Origin: Gnetum montanum
Taxonomy: Eukaryota > Streptophyta > Gnetopsida > Gnetales > Gnetaceae
DNA: 64,000 bases
Assembly (NCBI GenBank): GCA_015680685.1
Contig: MNCI01038112.1
Span: forward strand, 194,531-258,530
Reading direction: 5' to 3'
Under the pieces are notes generated by a model. That model saw only the letters and a program-made list of their open reading frames with translations. It was not told the origin of the DNA and did no database searches. The position numbers were made by a program, and so were the translations under genes. Positions 10,017 through 21,649 of this stretch are shown piece after piece (the stretch's first letter is position 1; each line of letters begins with the position of its first letter).

Positions 10017-13000
10017 CTACATTACCCAACTCACATCCGCCTCATGAGCATCTTCCTCATGAAGATCTTCTTCGGGCAGATCCTCTTCATGGGGTTGATC
10101 CTCTTTGTGAGGCTCCTCCTCATGGAGATCCTCTTTGTGCTGATCCTACAATTTGACATGAGGCAAACGTTAGCATCGCAATCAAAATCATGCATAAAGC
10201 AAAATACAACAATTGCACAACTTACCTGTGATGGTCCTTCATCGATAGTGAAAGGAATTTGTTCCAAGCCAACTAACAGGCATCACATAATCGCGTCTCA
10301 GTGAGCTCTGCCCAAATGCCATCTCCTAGATCAGTTCCAACCTTGACCTTCTCCTTTTCCACAGGAGTCCACCGAGGTGGTTCAAGGAAAAAAGAAGGGA
10401 CATTGGTCTCCGTGTCAAGGAGGGTCATCTCTCTCTCAGGGGAGACACTCATTGTCACTTGTTTCTGGAACTTTTCATATGCTTCAGAAGCATCGATGAT
10501 ATCAAGGAACAGCCAGAGGGACCGCGCTTCAACCACGAAATCTCTATAATGTCAGCAGTAGGCAGCACATTCCTACTTATGCATGTGTTTATGATTTTTC
10601 AGTGCCTGCCCCCATTCCTAGACCCTCGCGCTGAAGTCCTTCCAATATTGGTTCTTCTGGGCTAGGAGATCCATTTGCATTCGTTGCTCGATGAGCTCAC
10701 GGCTGGCTTGGATGTTGTTCCTGACGACCATCCAATCACAAGCATAGTCAATCACGGTCGTCTGCCAATTCTTGTCATTAGTATCCCGAGCTTGCAGAAA
10801 TTCATTTCTGGACTCAAGGTCCTCCACCCTGGTAGCTAGGGCGATTTTCTCTTTTTCTGCTTTCTACAACCTCTTCCAGAGATCTTCGTTGACGTTTTGA
10901 CTCTCCCATAGAGAACAAGTTGAGCGCAATGCACATTTACGCATATCATTGTAAACACGGCATGGCACTTCGGTCACCTCCAGTGAGGTTTCAGGGGCAA
11001 CGTCCACGTCGACAGGCTCTTTGGTATCCCATTTGGGGCAAGATGCTGTAACACGAAGATGATAGTTAAATGCGATAGGATGACATAATGTGACAGTTTT
11101 AATAATTCCTACGTAACAAGAGTGACGTACCGATCTCAAGATCAATTCTCTACAAGCGACCAATCATATCTTTAACAATTCCCTTAATGAAGGAAAATTT
11201 GTCAGGAGCCTTAGCCCAATGTTGAGTAGGGGTTGCTAACGAAGGTGCGCCACTGTTATCAGAAGTGCCTACTATACAAACAAAACAAGTTAAACATAAC
11301 ACAGTAGACAAAGGAAAAATTTGAGATGCAACAATAATGCAAAGCTCCTATCCAGCAAACCCTTACGGGTAATAGCGGGAGGATTGCCCATCCAAGAAAG
11401 GTCAAGCAAGCGGTCAAACTCACCATCGACGAACCGCTCCTCCCTTTCCAGCTCATCCAAAAGGGCCACAACATCTTCTACGCTCATCTTCCCTTTAGGC
11501 ATAGGAGCTTGCATACTGCCCACATTATCAATAGGGGCCTCCTTTTCCAAACTCGGGCCCCTTCCCCAAGCTATAAGACTATGATCCCTGTTTCAGGGGT
11601 CAGTCCCTCTACATCTTTCCCTTTTCCTATAGAACACATCACGATTAGCAAAATTTTACTCACTTCCCACGAGTGCTACATGAAGAAACGATGTCTATAC
11701 GTAGCATAATATACACAAACTAATCACAATTACTCTACTTACTAGCCGGGGGATGGCTCCTATGAAACTTAATTCATATTTTCCTCCCTTCTTCACCAAT
11801 CGGGCCGGGAGAATCCACGGCCGAACAACTCTTTTTCTACTGAACTGATGCACTGTAGGTGTTAAAAAGGGGCACCTCACCCATGCTATCTCAGCCTCAG
11901 AGGGGAGGCACCACCCGATCCTTAGTCGTTATTGAAAGTGACTCCCCAATACCTTCAAGAGGATCTTGGGATCAGACAGTGTGGAAGACCTGTAAAAAAC
12001 CATAGCTTGAAGATCTGATTACGATCCTACTATACCTAGACTCCATCCTTGTGAACCACCAGGAATTCAGCAAAATGCCGCAAACAAGTTATGAAGAAGG
12101 CAAAATGCACGTTGAAACAAGACTTAAGCATCTTGCGAAGCTTGACCATTTCAGCCTATAGGCCTTCAGCGAGGTGGTTGGCCCAGTTATATCATATCCC
12201 CTCTTCCATAACCTCCCGCATGATCCAAGCCTTCTTTATTCCAAGGATTTTTCCTTGAGAGAGTAGCTTGTTGAAGGCACGAGCACAAAAGAGGGGGTAT
12301 ATGGTGCTAGCTACCTCTAGCTAGATCTTCTCAACGTATATGCCCTTCGACTCTTTTTTAGTCCCTTGCCACTCCTCTATGTCCTTTTGATGTTTATAAC
12401 TCTTTTTGGATTTCTCTCCCACTGGGAGGCCATCAGAAGGAATGCTAAAAAAGTCAGCGAACAGTTGAGCATTCATATCAAAACTCACGCACACGTTACG
12501 CACACACGTGTGAAAATGCTTGGTTTATTTGCTGAAGGAGTCAACTAGGACCAACATTTCGGCTACTAGGACATCAGGGGTTATAGCTAGAAATAGCTCC
12601 ATCAGTCTAACTTCCTGGAGGTTATTGGTTATGGTGGCTGGGGCTGCTCCGTGGCAAAGCCAACGTTGTGCCTCATTTATATCATCATACCAGAAGAATA
12701 TGGTGGTTGCATCATGCCCAGAGGCTATCACTATGGCCTCCTACGATTCTTTAACTATAAACATAAAATACAATTAAAATAGGTTAGACAAAACAACAAA
12801 ACAATAAAATCTAAAACACTGTTTTCATCCTGTAGGATCACACAGTTGATCAGCGTAGCGTAACTTACCGTATTTAAAGGGTAAAGGAAATAATGGGAAT
12901 TTCACTTGCACGTCATCAATGGTGATAGGACAGTCTAAAGTCCACTCCCTATCCAACCATCCAGAGTCTCTACACTTGACAAAAATTTTGGCATACCAGA

Positions 13001-13143
13001 TAGGGTAGTGTTGGATTTCAAATCCCAGTTGTCCCAAGACACCAGCACGTATGTTGTTGATGGAAGTGAATTTCTTTATGGTTGTTTGGGCCATAGATAA
13101 CATGTCCATATCACCCTGGAGACCATCTGCATCGATAAAGAAC
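10017..13143 (-). pseudogene. Antisense gene of element B, exons 3-8
   Basis: Minus-strand exons matching C and D. Exon 3: 13143-12842, acceptor CATAG, donor CTGT|GTGATC; motifs SMAQTTIKKF and GWLDREWTLD. Exon 4: 12754-11743, acceptor AACTATAG (read TTATAG|TT), donor CTA|GTAAGT; NNLQEVRLMELFLAITPDV. Exon 5: about 11610-11368, donor ACCC|GTAAGG; SVEDVVALLDELEREE. Exon 6: about 11270-11130, donor ATCG|GTACGT. Exon 7: 11045-10226, acceptor TTACAG, donor CAG|GTAAGT; coiled-coil region with EQRMQMDLLAQKN. Exon 8: 10145-10017, acceptor ATTGTAG, a run of HEED/EEDL repeats, stop TAG. Phases match C at the junctions that I could align, but indels and stops break exons 4, 5 and 7. Exons 1-2 are at 31371-32407, beyond element C. 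Confidence 0.8.
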
Positions 13144-13171
13144 CTATGCCACAGAATATAGAAAACTATTT

Positions 13172-13176
13172 ATATC
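13172..13176. repeat. Target-site duplication of element C, left copy (ATATC)
   Basis: ATATC directly precedes the C 5' LTR and is repeated at 31313-31317 directly after the 3' LTR. Confidence 0.92.
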
Positions 13177-14357
13177 TGAAACACCACAAAATTTGGAGCT
13201 TATTACTTGTCCAACACCAAGCGGGTCCCCGAGACTCCAGACAACCACAGCTACATTTGGTGACAAACATGGCAACTTCGGAGATCAAATGCTTAATTTT
13301 TACTAAGTATGCAATTCCAGCGTGTACGCCTAGCGTATACACCCAAGTGCACAATACCAGCGTATACGCTCAAATGCTCAGCATATACGCCCAGCGTATA
13401 CGCTCAAATTCACAGCATATATGCCTGGCGTGCATGTTCGGCGTACACGTCTCACATGCACACCCGGCACGAACAACAGATGCATAAGCCCGACGACAAG
13501 ATCTCCAAAGACCAAATTAAGACAACACCAAAGAGCAAGAATTGAAGCAAGTTGGCAACCATCAGCGTATACGCCCGCATCCATCAACGTATACGCGTTC
13601 GCAGCATCTCCACCCAAGTCCACACGCCCTGCACATTCAGCGTATACGCCCACCGTATACGCTGGCCTGATGTGGCGTATACGCCCAGCGTATACACCTA
13701 ACAGATGTAATATATTGTATTTTTGTAAAGTGTACGCACCCGGTCAACGTGCCACATGTCTCCTAACCCGAGTTTAGTGTAACAACCGGTATAAAAACCC
13801 CGATTTTCCACTTCAACAAGGTCGATTGACAAAAATCCCAAAGATACCCAAGAGCAATTACGCTGCGCACCAGAGCCAAAACCCTCTCATGCTGGAAAAC
13901 CTATACACCATGCACAGTCTCTATGCCACGCCTACAGCGTATACTAGCCCAACCATCCCTACATTCACCGGGGCTTTTCATCCGCCTTGTGTTCACCACA
14001 ACTGCATTAGACCGGTGCACTGTACTTTGCCTCTATAATACCATTGTTTACAGTTTACACTAATTTCTTGCATGTTTTCTATTTACGCTCGTTTACGTTT
14101 ATGCCCTGTCCATATCTGCTATGTCGTTTACACTCTCGTTTACACCCATTTACGCTGTTTATGCATAACCCAGCGTATAGCATTTCGGCATACATGCAGG
14201 TAAATTCTTGTCTGATTCGCGTGCGGACCACCCAAGGTACTCTACCTTCGTGCATTCCAGCTCACCCTCAGGCGAAGGCAGGGTCTTCTGTGCGCGTCCT
14301 ACGATCCCACGGTCTCTGTTTCCTTCCAGCCAGTGATCGACGATTTCAGGCGGTACA
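13177..14357 (+). repeat. 5' LTR of element C (1,181 bp)
   Basis: Starts TGAAACACCACAAAATTTGG and ends GGCGGTACA; it aligns with 30140-31312. About seven exact CGTATACG palindromes, usually inside AGCGTATACGC(T/C), fall between 13340 and 13690, upstream of the TATA box at 13790. Small frames such as 13309-13545 only translate the palindromes (AYTP, VYA repeats) and are not genes. Confidence 0.95.
13790..13797 (+). promoter_or_regulatory. TATA box of the C 5' LTR
   Basis: TATAAAAA in ACCGGTATAAAAACCC, kept in the 3' LTR at 30745-30752. It lies about 100 bp after the last CGTATACG palindrome, so the palindromes occupy the upstream promoter region (U3). Confidence 0.7.
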
Positions 14358-14362
14358 GAAAT

Positions 14363-14380
14363 TGGCGCTAGAAGGAGGGC
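14363..14380 (+). other. Primer-binding site of element C
   Basis: TGGCGCTAGAAGGAGGGC starts 5 bp after the LTR. The same motif follows the LTRs of A, B and D. The cognate tRNA is not identified. Confidence 0.7.
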
Positions 14381-15001
14381 CTCCCAGAAAACCTCACTCG
14401 CAAACTTCTCAGCGTCTATGCTCATCAGCGTTTTCGCTGCTCTACTTCAAACTCTTCAAGTCTTTTAGCGTATACGCTACCAACTTCATGAGGGTTGTCC
14501 ACAGAAACCCCAGCGTCTACGCAACCTAGCCTGAAAACTCATCCTGCGAACTGTCCAGCATCTACGCTGTTCAGTATTTATGCTGTCCCTCGTTTTACAC
14601 TGAGCATTCTTTACATTGTACTTTGTCTTATGCTGTGCCTGTTTTACGCTGTCTTGCCTTACGCTGATCTCTATTTTGCGCTGCACTGTCTTACGCTGTG
14701 CCTATTTTACGCTACCCTATTTTACGCTGAGCCTTGTCTACGCTGTCTTGTTTTACACCGTACTCAGTTTTACGCTCTATCCTGTTCACACTGTACTCTG
14801 TTTACGCTGTACTTTGTTTTACGCCGAAGCTGTATACGCTGCCTAGCGTATACACTGCACCCCTTACACTGTATATGCTGTCTACACTGACGCTATACGC
14901 TGAACGTTGAAGCGTATACGCCGCCCTTTGTCCCTTAGTTTACGCTACACCAAGTACACTAATTTCGCTCCTCTACCCCGTGTCACCCTTAACAATTCAT
15001 C
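14381..15001 (+). repeat. 5' leader of element C rich in TTTACGCTG units
   Basis: Untranslated leader between PBS and gag. From about 14460 to 14945 it is a pyrimidine-rich run of irregularly spaced TTTACGCTG/TTACGCTGT units with two exact CGTATACG palindromes (about 14468 and 14908). The frames across it are low-complexity Cys/Leu/Tyr-rich translations of the repeat and are not genes. Confidence 0.65.
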
Positions 15002-17992
15002 ATGAACCCCGTGAACACCACTGTTGCAACAGCTCAAGTAACCGACATCGTGGACACCATGGCTATCCAACAGCCTGTCACGCAACACCCAGGAGTACAA
15101 CCCACCACAGCCTCGCCGATCCCTAAGGTTGCAAGGGAGAGACCCGGCCTCCAACATCATAACCCAGGATCAGTATAATTTTATATGCATTAAGATACAA
15201 GCTGGACTGGCTGTAGACCGAGCTGAACTAGAGGATAAGAGGCAGTTCGAACTCTTTTACAGAGGGGTGTGCGAGTTCATCCCCTCACCATATGACGTCA
15301 TCCCCTTTCCAGAGCAGTATTTGGAGCTCGTCACACAGCTCCTCTTGCAAAAGAGACACTTCTTAGATCAGCCTACACTAGAGTCCCAACTAGAGGAAGA
15401 GGACGAATTTACCGCTCAATCTGAACATGAGGATTCTTACCACACTCTGAGCCCGCAAGCACACGTTTACCCCATTTTTCATCCCGGTACAGGGGAGATC
15501 ATGCCCATCCAACCCCTTAGACTAACTCACACACAAATGCCTCCATCGCACACATCCTCATTTGCTCATGTGCCACCTTCAGCTAATCCGCAATTCAGCA
15601 CGCTCCCTCTCGTCATCATCCCCGATGCAATAGTCCATCTTCACAGGTACCGCCCCTTCACGATAGCGTGGGAGTGACACTCCCACCCTGAGTGATAGGG
15701 ATGCCACATGTGATACCGGCATCCACTTCCGCTCACTACATCCTGCACATTCAAACGCATACAGCCCCTTCTACCGTCGTAACCCAACAAGGGGTCCCTC
15801 CACAAAATGTAACTGCACAACGGGTAACGATGGGCACTCAACCACAGCAACATCAACCTCCTCACTATAACATACCACCCCATATGGTTCAACCAGCCAA
15901 TGTTCCCCCAGTACAGCTGCCACCACCGCAACCACAGCATTTCCCCTATCACATGCCACCAGTGCAACCCCCAGCCGTACAACTTTCGGCCTTTCAACCC
16001 ACCGTCCAACAGTCTAACCTGTANTTCCGCTCACTACATCCTGCACATTCAAACGCATACAGCCCCTTCTACCGTCGTAACCCAACAAGGGGTCCCTCCA
16101 CAAAATGTAACTGCACAACGGGTAACGATGGGCACTCAACCACAGCAACATCAACCTCCTCACTATAACATACCACCCCATATGGTTCAACCAGCCAATG
16201 TTCCCCCAGTACAGCTGCCACCACCACAACCACAGCATTTCCCCTATCACATGCCACCAGTGCAACCCCCAGCCGTACAACTTTCGGCCTTTCAACCCAT
16301 CGTCCAACAGTCTAACGTGTATAATATAGCACAACCTCTAGCTGCCATGTTACCGAGTGCCCAAGATTGGGCGGATGCCAAGAAACTGATGCAAGAATTA
16401 GCTGACAAGGTAAAACGCCTCAAAACAACTGCCGATGGGGAGCTGAAGGTAGTGGACTTCTACCAAGATGACCCCATCAGCTCATCTGTCCCACCCTTAA
16501 CCTTGCCCAAAGGTGTTTCCTTACCAAAACTAACCAAATACAACGGGAAGACAGACCCCAATGCACACTTGATAACATTTAGGCTAGAATGCACGCTGCT
16601 CCAGGCATGGCCCCATTCCATTCTCTGAGTGTTCCCCATGTCCCTCATAGGGAGGGCACTTGATTGGTATCGGGCCCTGCCAAGGAATTCCATTTTCTCT
16701 TTGGAAGACTTATTACACTAGTTCATGACTTGGTTCAAGTATAACTTGAAACCTGAGGCCACCCTGGACAGCCTCATATAGGTCAAGCAAGCACTGCTTG
16801 AACCTGTGCAGAAATTTATCCAGAGGTGGAGCGCCGCTCTCAACGAGCTGCATGAGCCAATCTCCCAAACCTACTTTCTTACTATTCTAAAAGGGGCCAT
16901 TAATGATTTCTTTAAATCCAAGCTATATTACCTTAATGTGCGTGATCTTAACCAAGCATTTGTACAAATTAAAAACATAGAAGAAGTGACCCAAAGCAGC
17001 CATGACCCTGCATACCTAGCCTTCAAGAATCAACACACCAAAAATGATAAGGAGAAGGCTAAGGCAACTATAGCGGCGATAGCAGGGGCACAACAACAAA
17101 ACAAACTGCCAATAACCCCTACTAACTACAATAAGCCAACTCCCACAACCGCGCAAGAATCATCACAATAGAACCCAACCAACCGTACGCGAAACTTCGA
17201 GAGGAAAGAACCCTCTTAATACATGCCTCTGCCAATAAAGCCATCCCAACTCTTTGATCAACTCCTGAAGGATGGGCTGATGAAACATAAACAGTTGTCC
17301 CCCACGGCCATCTAGAGGCATGATCGGTTCTGCCAACTCGTTCAGAACCCAAGTTTAGCAACGCCGGATGAGTCTCCCGTACCAAAAGGTTTTAGAATGG
17401 ATCGCTTTTGCGATTACCATCAACGCAACAGGCATGGTACAGATTACTGTTTCACCTTGAAATAGGATATTCAGTGGATGATCGATGAAGGCCAAATCAC
17501 TTTTGACGAGGCCAACCCGATCCAACCACAGAATCAAGCCATGGGGGTATACAAAGATCCCCTGAACACCAAGGAGGCGCCGTACATTATTAATACAATC
17601 TGCTTCGATGAAGATTTCGAGCAACTTAACATCAACACCATTTACCCCGAGCATAAACAGGAAACACCTGGTAGGCCCTTCGTAGTTCGGATTCCTCCCG
17701 CTATCTCCACGTCCGCGTCTCAACCACCACATACCCCGCAGCAACCATATGTCATTCGAGTACCTTCAGCCACACCCACATCCAACACCATGACACGGGA
17801 CAAACCATACGTAGTGCGTGTCCCTCCCATCATCCCCTCGAATGCATCAACCCCTCATACTCGGCCTACCCCTTTCATAGTCCAGGTACCACCCGCAGTC
17901 GCAACAACAAGGGTCCAACCTCCACCAAAACCAACTCCGTATGTCGTTAGGATACTTGAAACTCCTAATGATTACCAAACCAGTCACATCCA
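15002..17992 (+). pseudogene. gag of element C
   Basis: Gag precursor. ATG at 15002 (MNPVNTTVATAQ) is analogous to the gag starts of A, B and D. A 1-nt shift near 15117 leads to the frame 15129-15677 (ELFYRGVCEFIPSPYDVIPF). A Pro/Gln/His-rich linker follows, duplicated by the assembly gap at 16023. The gag core is at about 16440-16960 (LPKLTKYNGKTDPNAHLITF, ALDWYRALP, FKYNLKPEATLDSL). A Lys/Ala-rich segment and the knuckle CDYHQRNRHGTDYC (about 17409-17450) come next; Cys and Gly of the usual CGH are replaced. The C-terminus has spaced P(Y/F)VVR(V/I)PP boxes. About eight stops or shifts interrupt it. Confidence 0.88.
15727..16319. other. Assembly joint: single N at 16023 with 296-bp direct duplication
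   Basis: 15727-16022 is repeated almost exactly at 16024-16319, with only a few base differences, and the two copies meet at one N. This is what two contig ends that overlap but were not merged look like. The real gag linker probably holds one copy. Confidence 0.85.
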
Positions 17993-19384
17993 ATGGTACA
18001 ACCGCAACCCCGCCCAGCTCCATATGTGGTGCAAATCCCAGGGCAGCCCGAGGCTCCAAGACCAACCCCACCTCCACGCCACACACGAGAATGCCTAGCA
18101 GATAGGCTTACACGTGAACATGTGGAGAAGGAACGCCAACAGTTAGCTCTGGGACCACCAAAGCCCATTCCACTTAACTCTGTGCCTATGTTGTCACCTA
18201 ACAACCAATCGGATGCAGGAAATGAAGGCGAATCATCTGAAAAATATGAACCGCTTAAAACGATAGCTTCGAAAAAAAATGACAAACCAAAAAAACATGA
18301 AATAAAACTGTTGGGCCCAATGGACCCAGTTATCATTGATAAAAACGTTCCAAACAGTAAATATTTAGCAACGGCCTTAACACAAGTCACCCAAGCATTG
18401 AAGCAAAAGAACACTTCGTTGAGCTTGTACGACTTGGTCCTAACATCCCAAACACACCGGGAAGCTTTGGTACGTATGCTAACATCAATCTCGGTAAGTG
18501 AGGATTTGCCCCCAAATGAACCCTCCATTCATGCGGTGATGTACTCGCCTCACGGAACAACTCTTAAACCATTAAGCTTCCATGACGACAATGTTAAGGT
18601 GGACAAGAAAACAGGAGAGATAACAATAGCCCCCATGTTTATAACAATACATATAAATCAATTTAAGATACATAGAGTCCACGTAGACGATGGAGCTGCA
18701 ATAAACGTTGTACCTTACCCCATCATTGAACAACTGGGGCTTACTGAGTTAACTAAACCAACCGCGACCACATGCCTAAATTCATTCAGCAGGTCATGCG
18801 TAATGGTAAAAGGAACAATAACCTTGGATTTCATAGCGGGAGACCAATTCCCTACATCTGCCAATTTCCTAGTGGTCGATGAAATGCCAAGATTCAACCT
18901 AATATTAGGAAGACCCTGGTTGGCCCAAATGAGAGCTGTCTACTCCCCTATACCCCAAGAAATTCACCTGCCTTATAAGGGCGGTGAAATCATCATACAT
19001 GGGGAAGTAGCTACTCCTATCATTTCATCACACATGGACATGGACCAGGGCTCAGAGGTCGAGCTCGAAAAGCCTAGCCGAAACGACAAGAATCCGCAAC
19101 CACCGGTAGGCAGTAAACCTGGGAATACAGAACAAAAGCCTCCTAAAACCGAAACACCTGCGCCTGACATTGTACACGCACTTCCTCATGTAGAAACAAA
19201 TACAGAAACCATGACAGACACTAGAACACCTGAAACTACTAACACAGAAGCCATTCCATCAGACGTCCCTTGGGCTGAATTATCCTTCAACGTGATCAGT
19301 GAAGGGGACGCCGAATACAGAGTCATACCAGTTAATACATCACAGGACATAAAAATAAAAAGAATCAAAAAACAATTAAAATAA
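17993..19384 (+). CDS. Protease (PR) with gag C-terminal linker, element C
   Basis: Open frame of 463 codons, the longest intact frame in the window. Residues 1-90 are the Pro-rich end of gag with a last PYVVQIP box. Residues about 140-165 hold SLYDLVLTSQTHREA. The retropepsin active site is VHVDDGAAINVVP, with Asp-Asp-Gly-Ala at residues 232-235 (nt 18686-18697). NLILGRPWLAQM is at about residues 301-312. The tail (345-430) is rich in Thr, Pro and Glu and ends KRIKKQLK. The start is the first Met of the open frame; the natural product is probably a gag-PR polyprotein, since similar sequence continues upstream. After the stop come about 570 bp without a sense gene and then the antisense gene, so PR is not joined to RT as it is in most gypsy elements. 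Confidence 0.9.
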   Translation: MVQPQPRPAPYVVQIPGQPEAPRPTPPPRHTRECLADRLTREHVEKERQQLALGPPKPIPLNSVPMLSPNNQSDAGNEGESSEKYEPLKTIASKKNDKPKKHEIKLLGPMDPVIIDKNVPNSKYLATALTQVTQALKQKNTSLSLYDLVLTSQTHREALVRMLTSISVSEDLPPNEPSIHAVMYSPHGTTLKPLSFHDDNVKVDKKTGEITIAPMFITIHINQFKIHRVHVDDGAAINVVPYPIIEQLGLTELTKPTATTCLNSFSRSCVMVKGTITLDFIAGDQFPTSANFLVVDEMPRFNLILGRPWLAQMRAVYSPIPQEIHLPYKGGEIIIHGEVATPIISSHMDMDQGSEVELEKPSRNDKNPQPPVGSKPGNTEQKPPKTETPAPDIVHALPHVETNTETMTDTRTPETTNTEAIPSDVPWAELSFNVISEGDAEYRVIPVNTSQDIKIKRIKKQLK

Positions 19385-19394
19385 TGCCACCACT

Positions 19395-19700
19395 CCTTGT
19401 CCTAAATGACATTAAACTACCCTTCGTCCGAAATGACGTTAAACTACAACACCCAAAAATGAACAAAATATATATATTGCAAATCACACTCCAAGTCTGG
19501 AACGACGTTAAACTACCATGTCCGCAACGACATAAAACTAGCCACAATCAGAGATGATTGATCAACCGAGAAACTTACCTTCTTTATCCAAAATATTACT
19601 CGTTCACAACGGAGCCCGAAATGGCCTTAAAATACGCATAGGGGCTCGGAATGGCCTTAAACTAATGTGAACCTAGCCCAAAATGGCTTTAAACTAGTGC
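19395..19700 (+). repeat. TAAACT-unit array (i) of element C, after PR
   Basis: At least seven units of the type TCCGAAATGACGTTAAACTAC or CCGAAATGGCCTTAAACTA at irregular spacing (about 19405, 19430, 19495, 19520, 19610, 19645, 19675). 19701-19950 holds nothing that I recognise. Confidence 0.65.
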
Positions 19701-20151
19701 ATACTTTATTTTCCTTTTCACGTATCATTTAGGATTACTTCGGTACATTACGCTTTAAGTAGAAAAGGTAAACCCAAAAACATTTTACATTGTCATGTCG
19801 TGTCTACAATTAAATTCAAAAGCAACAAAAAGTTTCCTACATACAACATTGTACAATTACAAGTGTCAACTGTCTCACCCATTTCAAAATTTTCAAGTTA
19901 CAAATCCTGTATAAGTCTGGGTCGAACAACAATAAAATGAAGCTACAACACTAAGCATCTAGGACGGGAGGGTCGTCCCCTTTTGATCCACCAACATCAG
20001 GGGCCCCTGCTCCGCTGGGGCCAGCTTCTTGAGCATCATCACCACCTTCATCCTAAAAATGCCAAAAACGAACAACCAACATAAGAATAAGCGAATGTTA
20101 AAATGTTGAATGTTATTCAATACATTAACTTCATAAGGACAAAACGGTTAC

Positions 20152-20936
20152 CACAGGAGATCCCCCTAAGCTGAATTCCAGCCAACGGAGAATTTCCTCC
20201 TCTGAAACGCTTACCCAATCTATCCCATCAAGGCCTAAGTCGACGTCTGCCAAAGCCTTACCTTTATCGACAGCCGACCAAGTATGACGTTTCAGAGGGA
20301 ACTCGCCCACCGATGTTTCCCCAGAAGCAGTAGTGATCACTCTGGTAGGCGACTCCATTTCCACAGTCGTATTCTGAGAAAAAGTATCGAAAGCAGAACG
20401 CAAACCTAAACCTTCCACAAACATCTCTAGTTGGCGCTTTTCAACAAACACCTCTTTTAACGACTTCTTGTAGTAATGTTTGTGGTTTTTCTCGTTCTGA
20501 CCCCACTTACGAACCTTGGAAGCGAAGGTCTTCCAATCTTGACATTTAAGATTCAGGAGATCAATTTGGGCTCTGCGTTCTACCATTCGCTGAGTCAGCG
20601 ATGCATGACGATTCAGTAGATCCCAATACCTGGTGTACGTAACCTCCGACGTTCGCCAAGAGCGATCTCCGCTTAGTCTGGTAGCGGCAAACTTGTACCG
20701 AGCCTTCAGATCGTCACGTTCCACTGACAACTCAGAGACGACCTTTTGTTTTGCCTGTATCTGTAGCCACAACTGTTCAATGGAACACCTACAGGTCCAT
20801 AACGACTTAGCGTTATGCACAAAACCTTCTGCAACTCCCTCGTAAACAGGCCTTCGCACCTGCTCCACTTTTGGGGAAAGCATGGTTAAACTTTCTATGC
20901 TAATGCTTTCAGAGGGATCCCATCTCAATTGATCAC
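20152..20936 (-). other. Exon 7 of the C antisense gene: coiled-coil region
   Basis: 261 codons plus two bases, open throughout. Charged and heptad-like: KQKVVSELSVERDDLKARY, then SLTQRMVERRAQIDLLNLK and KNHKHYYKKSLKEVFVEKR. The blocks (V/I)DYARY, EQRMQMDLL and NHKHMYK recur in A, B and D. It enters from exon 6 in phase 1 and leaves in phase 0. A long coiled coil suggests a protein-protein interaction role; no enzyme motif is visible. Confidence 0.7.
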
Positions 20937-21649
20937 CTACCCACGCAAAAAATACAAATGTTAAAATAATATAAACAGGACACGAAACTCCAAACCTCAA
21001 GATGATTTATACCTATATCCGGGTGTGCTTCCTGGATCCGTTCAATAACTTCCTCTGCGAGTCCAGCCACAAAATCCATTTTGCATGGCATCTCCGACCA
21101 AGCAAGTGGCTCATGGGTACGGGAACTAACCTCAGTGGTCCTCTCAGGGGGAACCATCTTCATGGGTACATCTAAGCGTACCGTCCTGGTCTCACTCCCT
21201 TCGTCTGAAAAAAATGAAAATATGTACATAAAACGCAGTATAAATGATTGCTAACAAGACAAGACGAAATAAAAAGAGAACATACCATGATCCTTGTTAC
21301 CCTCTGGGGGGTCGCCCAAATCCAGATCTCCCTTGAGGAAGCTATTGAACATCTGGTTGATACCATCCTGATCATCCAACGGCTCTGTTTCTGTGGTATT
21401 CTCCTTTAATTCCTCCGTTCCTCTGCTCTAATTCTTCTCCGTGTTTTCCTCCTTGTTATCCTTCTCTATGCTTTCCCCCTCGTTATTCTTCCTCGTGTTA
21501 GTCTCCTCCTCCTCGGTGATGGTCTCTAAAGCCTGCTTCCTCACTTTTTAAAAATCAAGCCAAAAACAGCAACGACATGTAAGTGATTGAAGTAAAATTT
21601 ATAAATGAAGCGAAAATGATAAAACAATCAGCAGGTGAGCTTCCCTTAC

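Noticed and set aside
13309-13777. Small frames rich in AYTP/VYA repeats in the LTRs of C (also 30285-30656)
   Set aside because: They translate the CGTATACG palindromes in whatever frame they fall, overlap each other on both strands and differ between the two LTRs.
15727-16319. Real tandem duplication in gag of C
   Set aside because: The copies abut a single N and are nearly identical; four other Ns show the same pattern, so an assembly artifact is far more likely.
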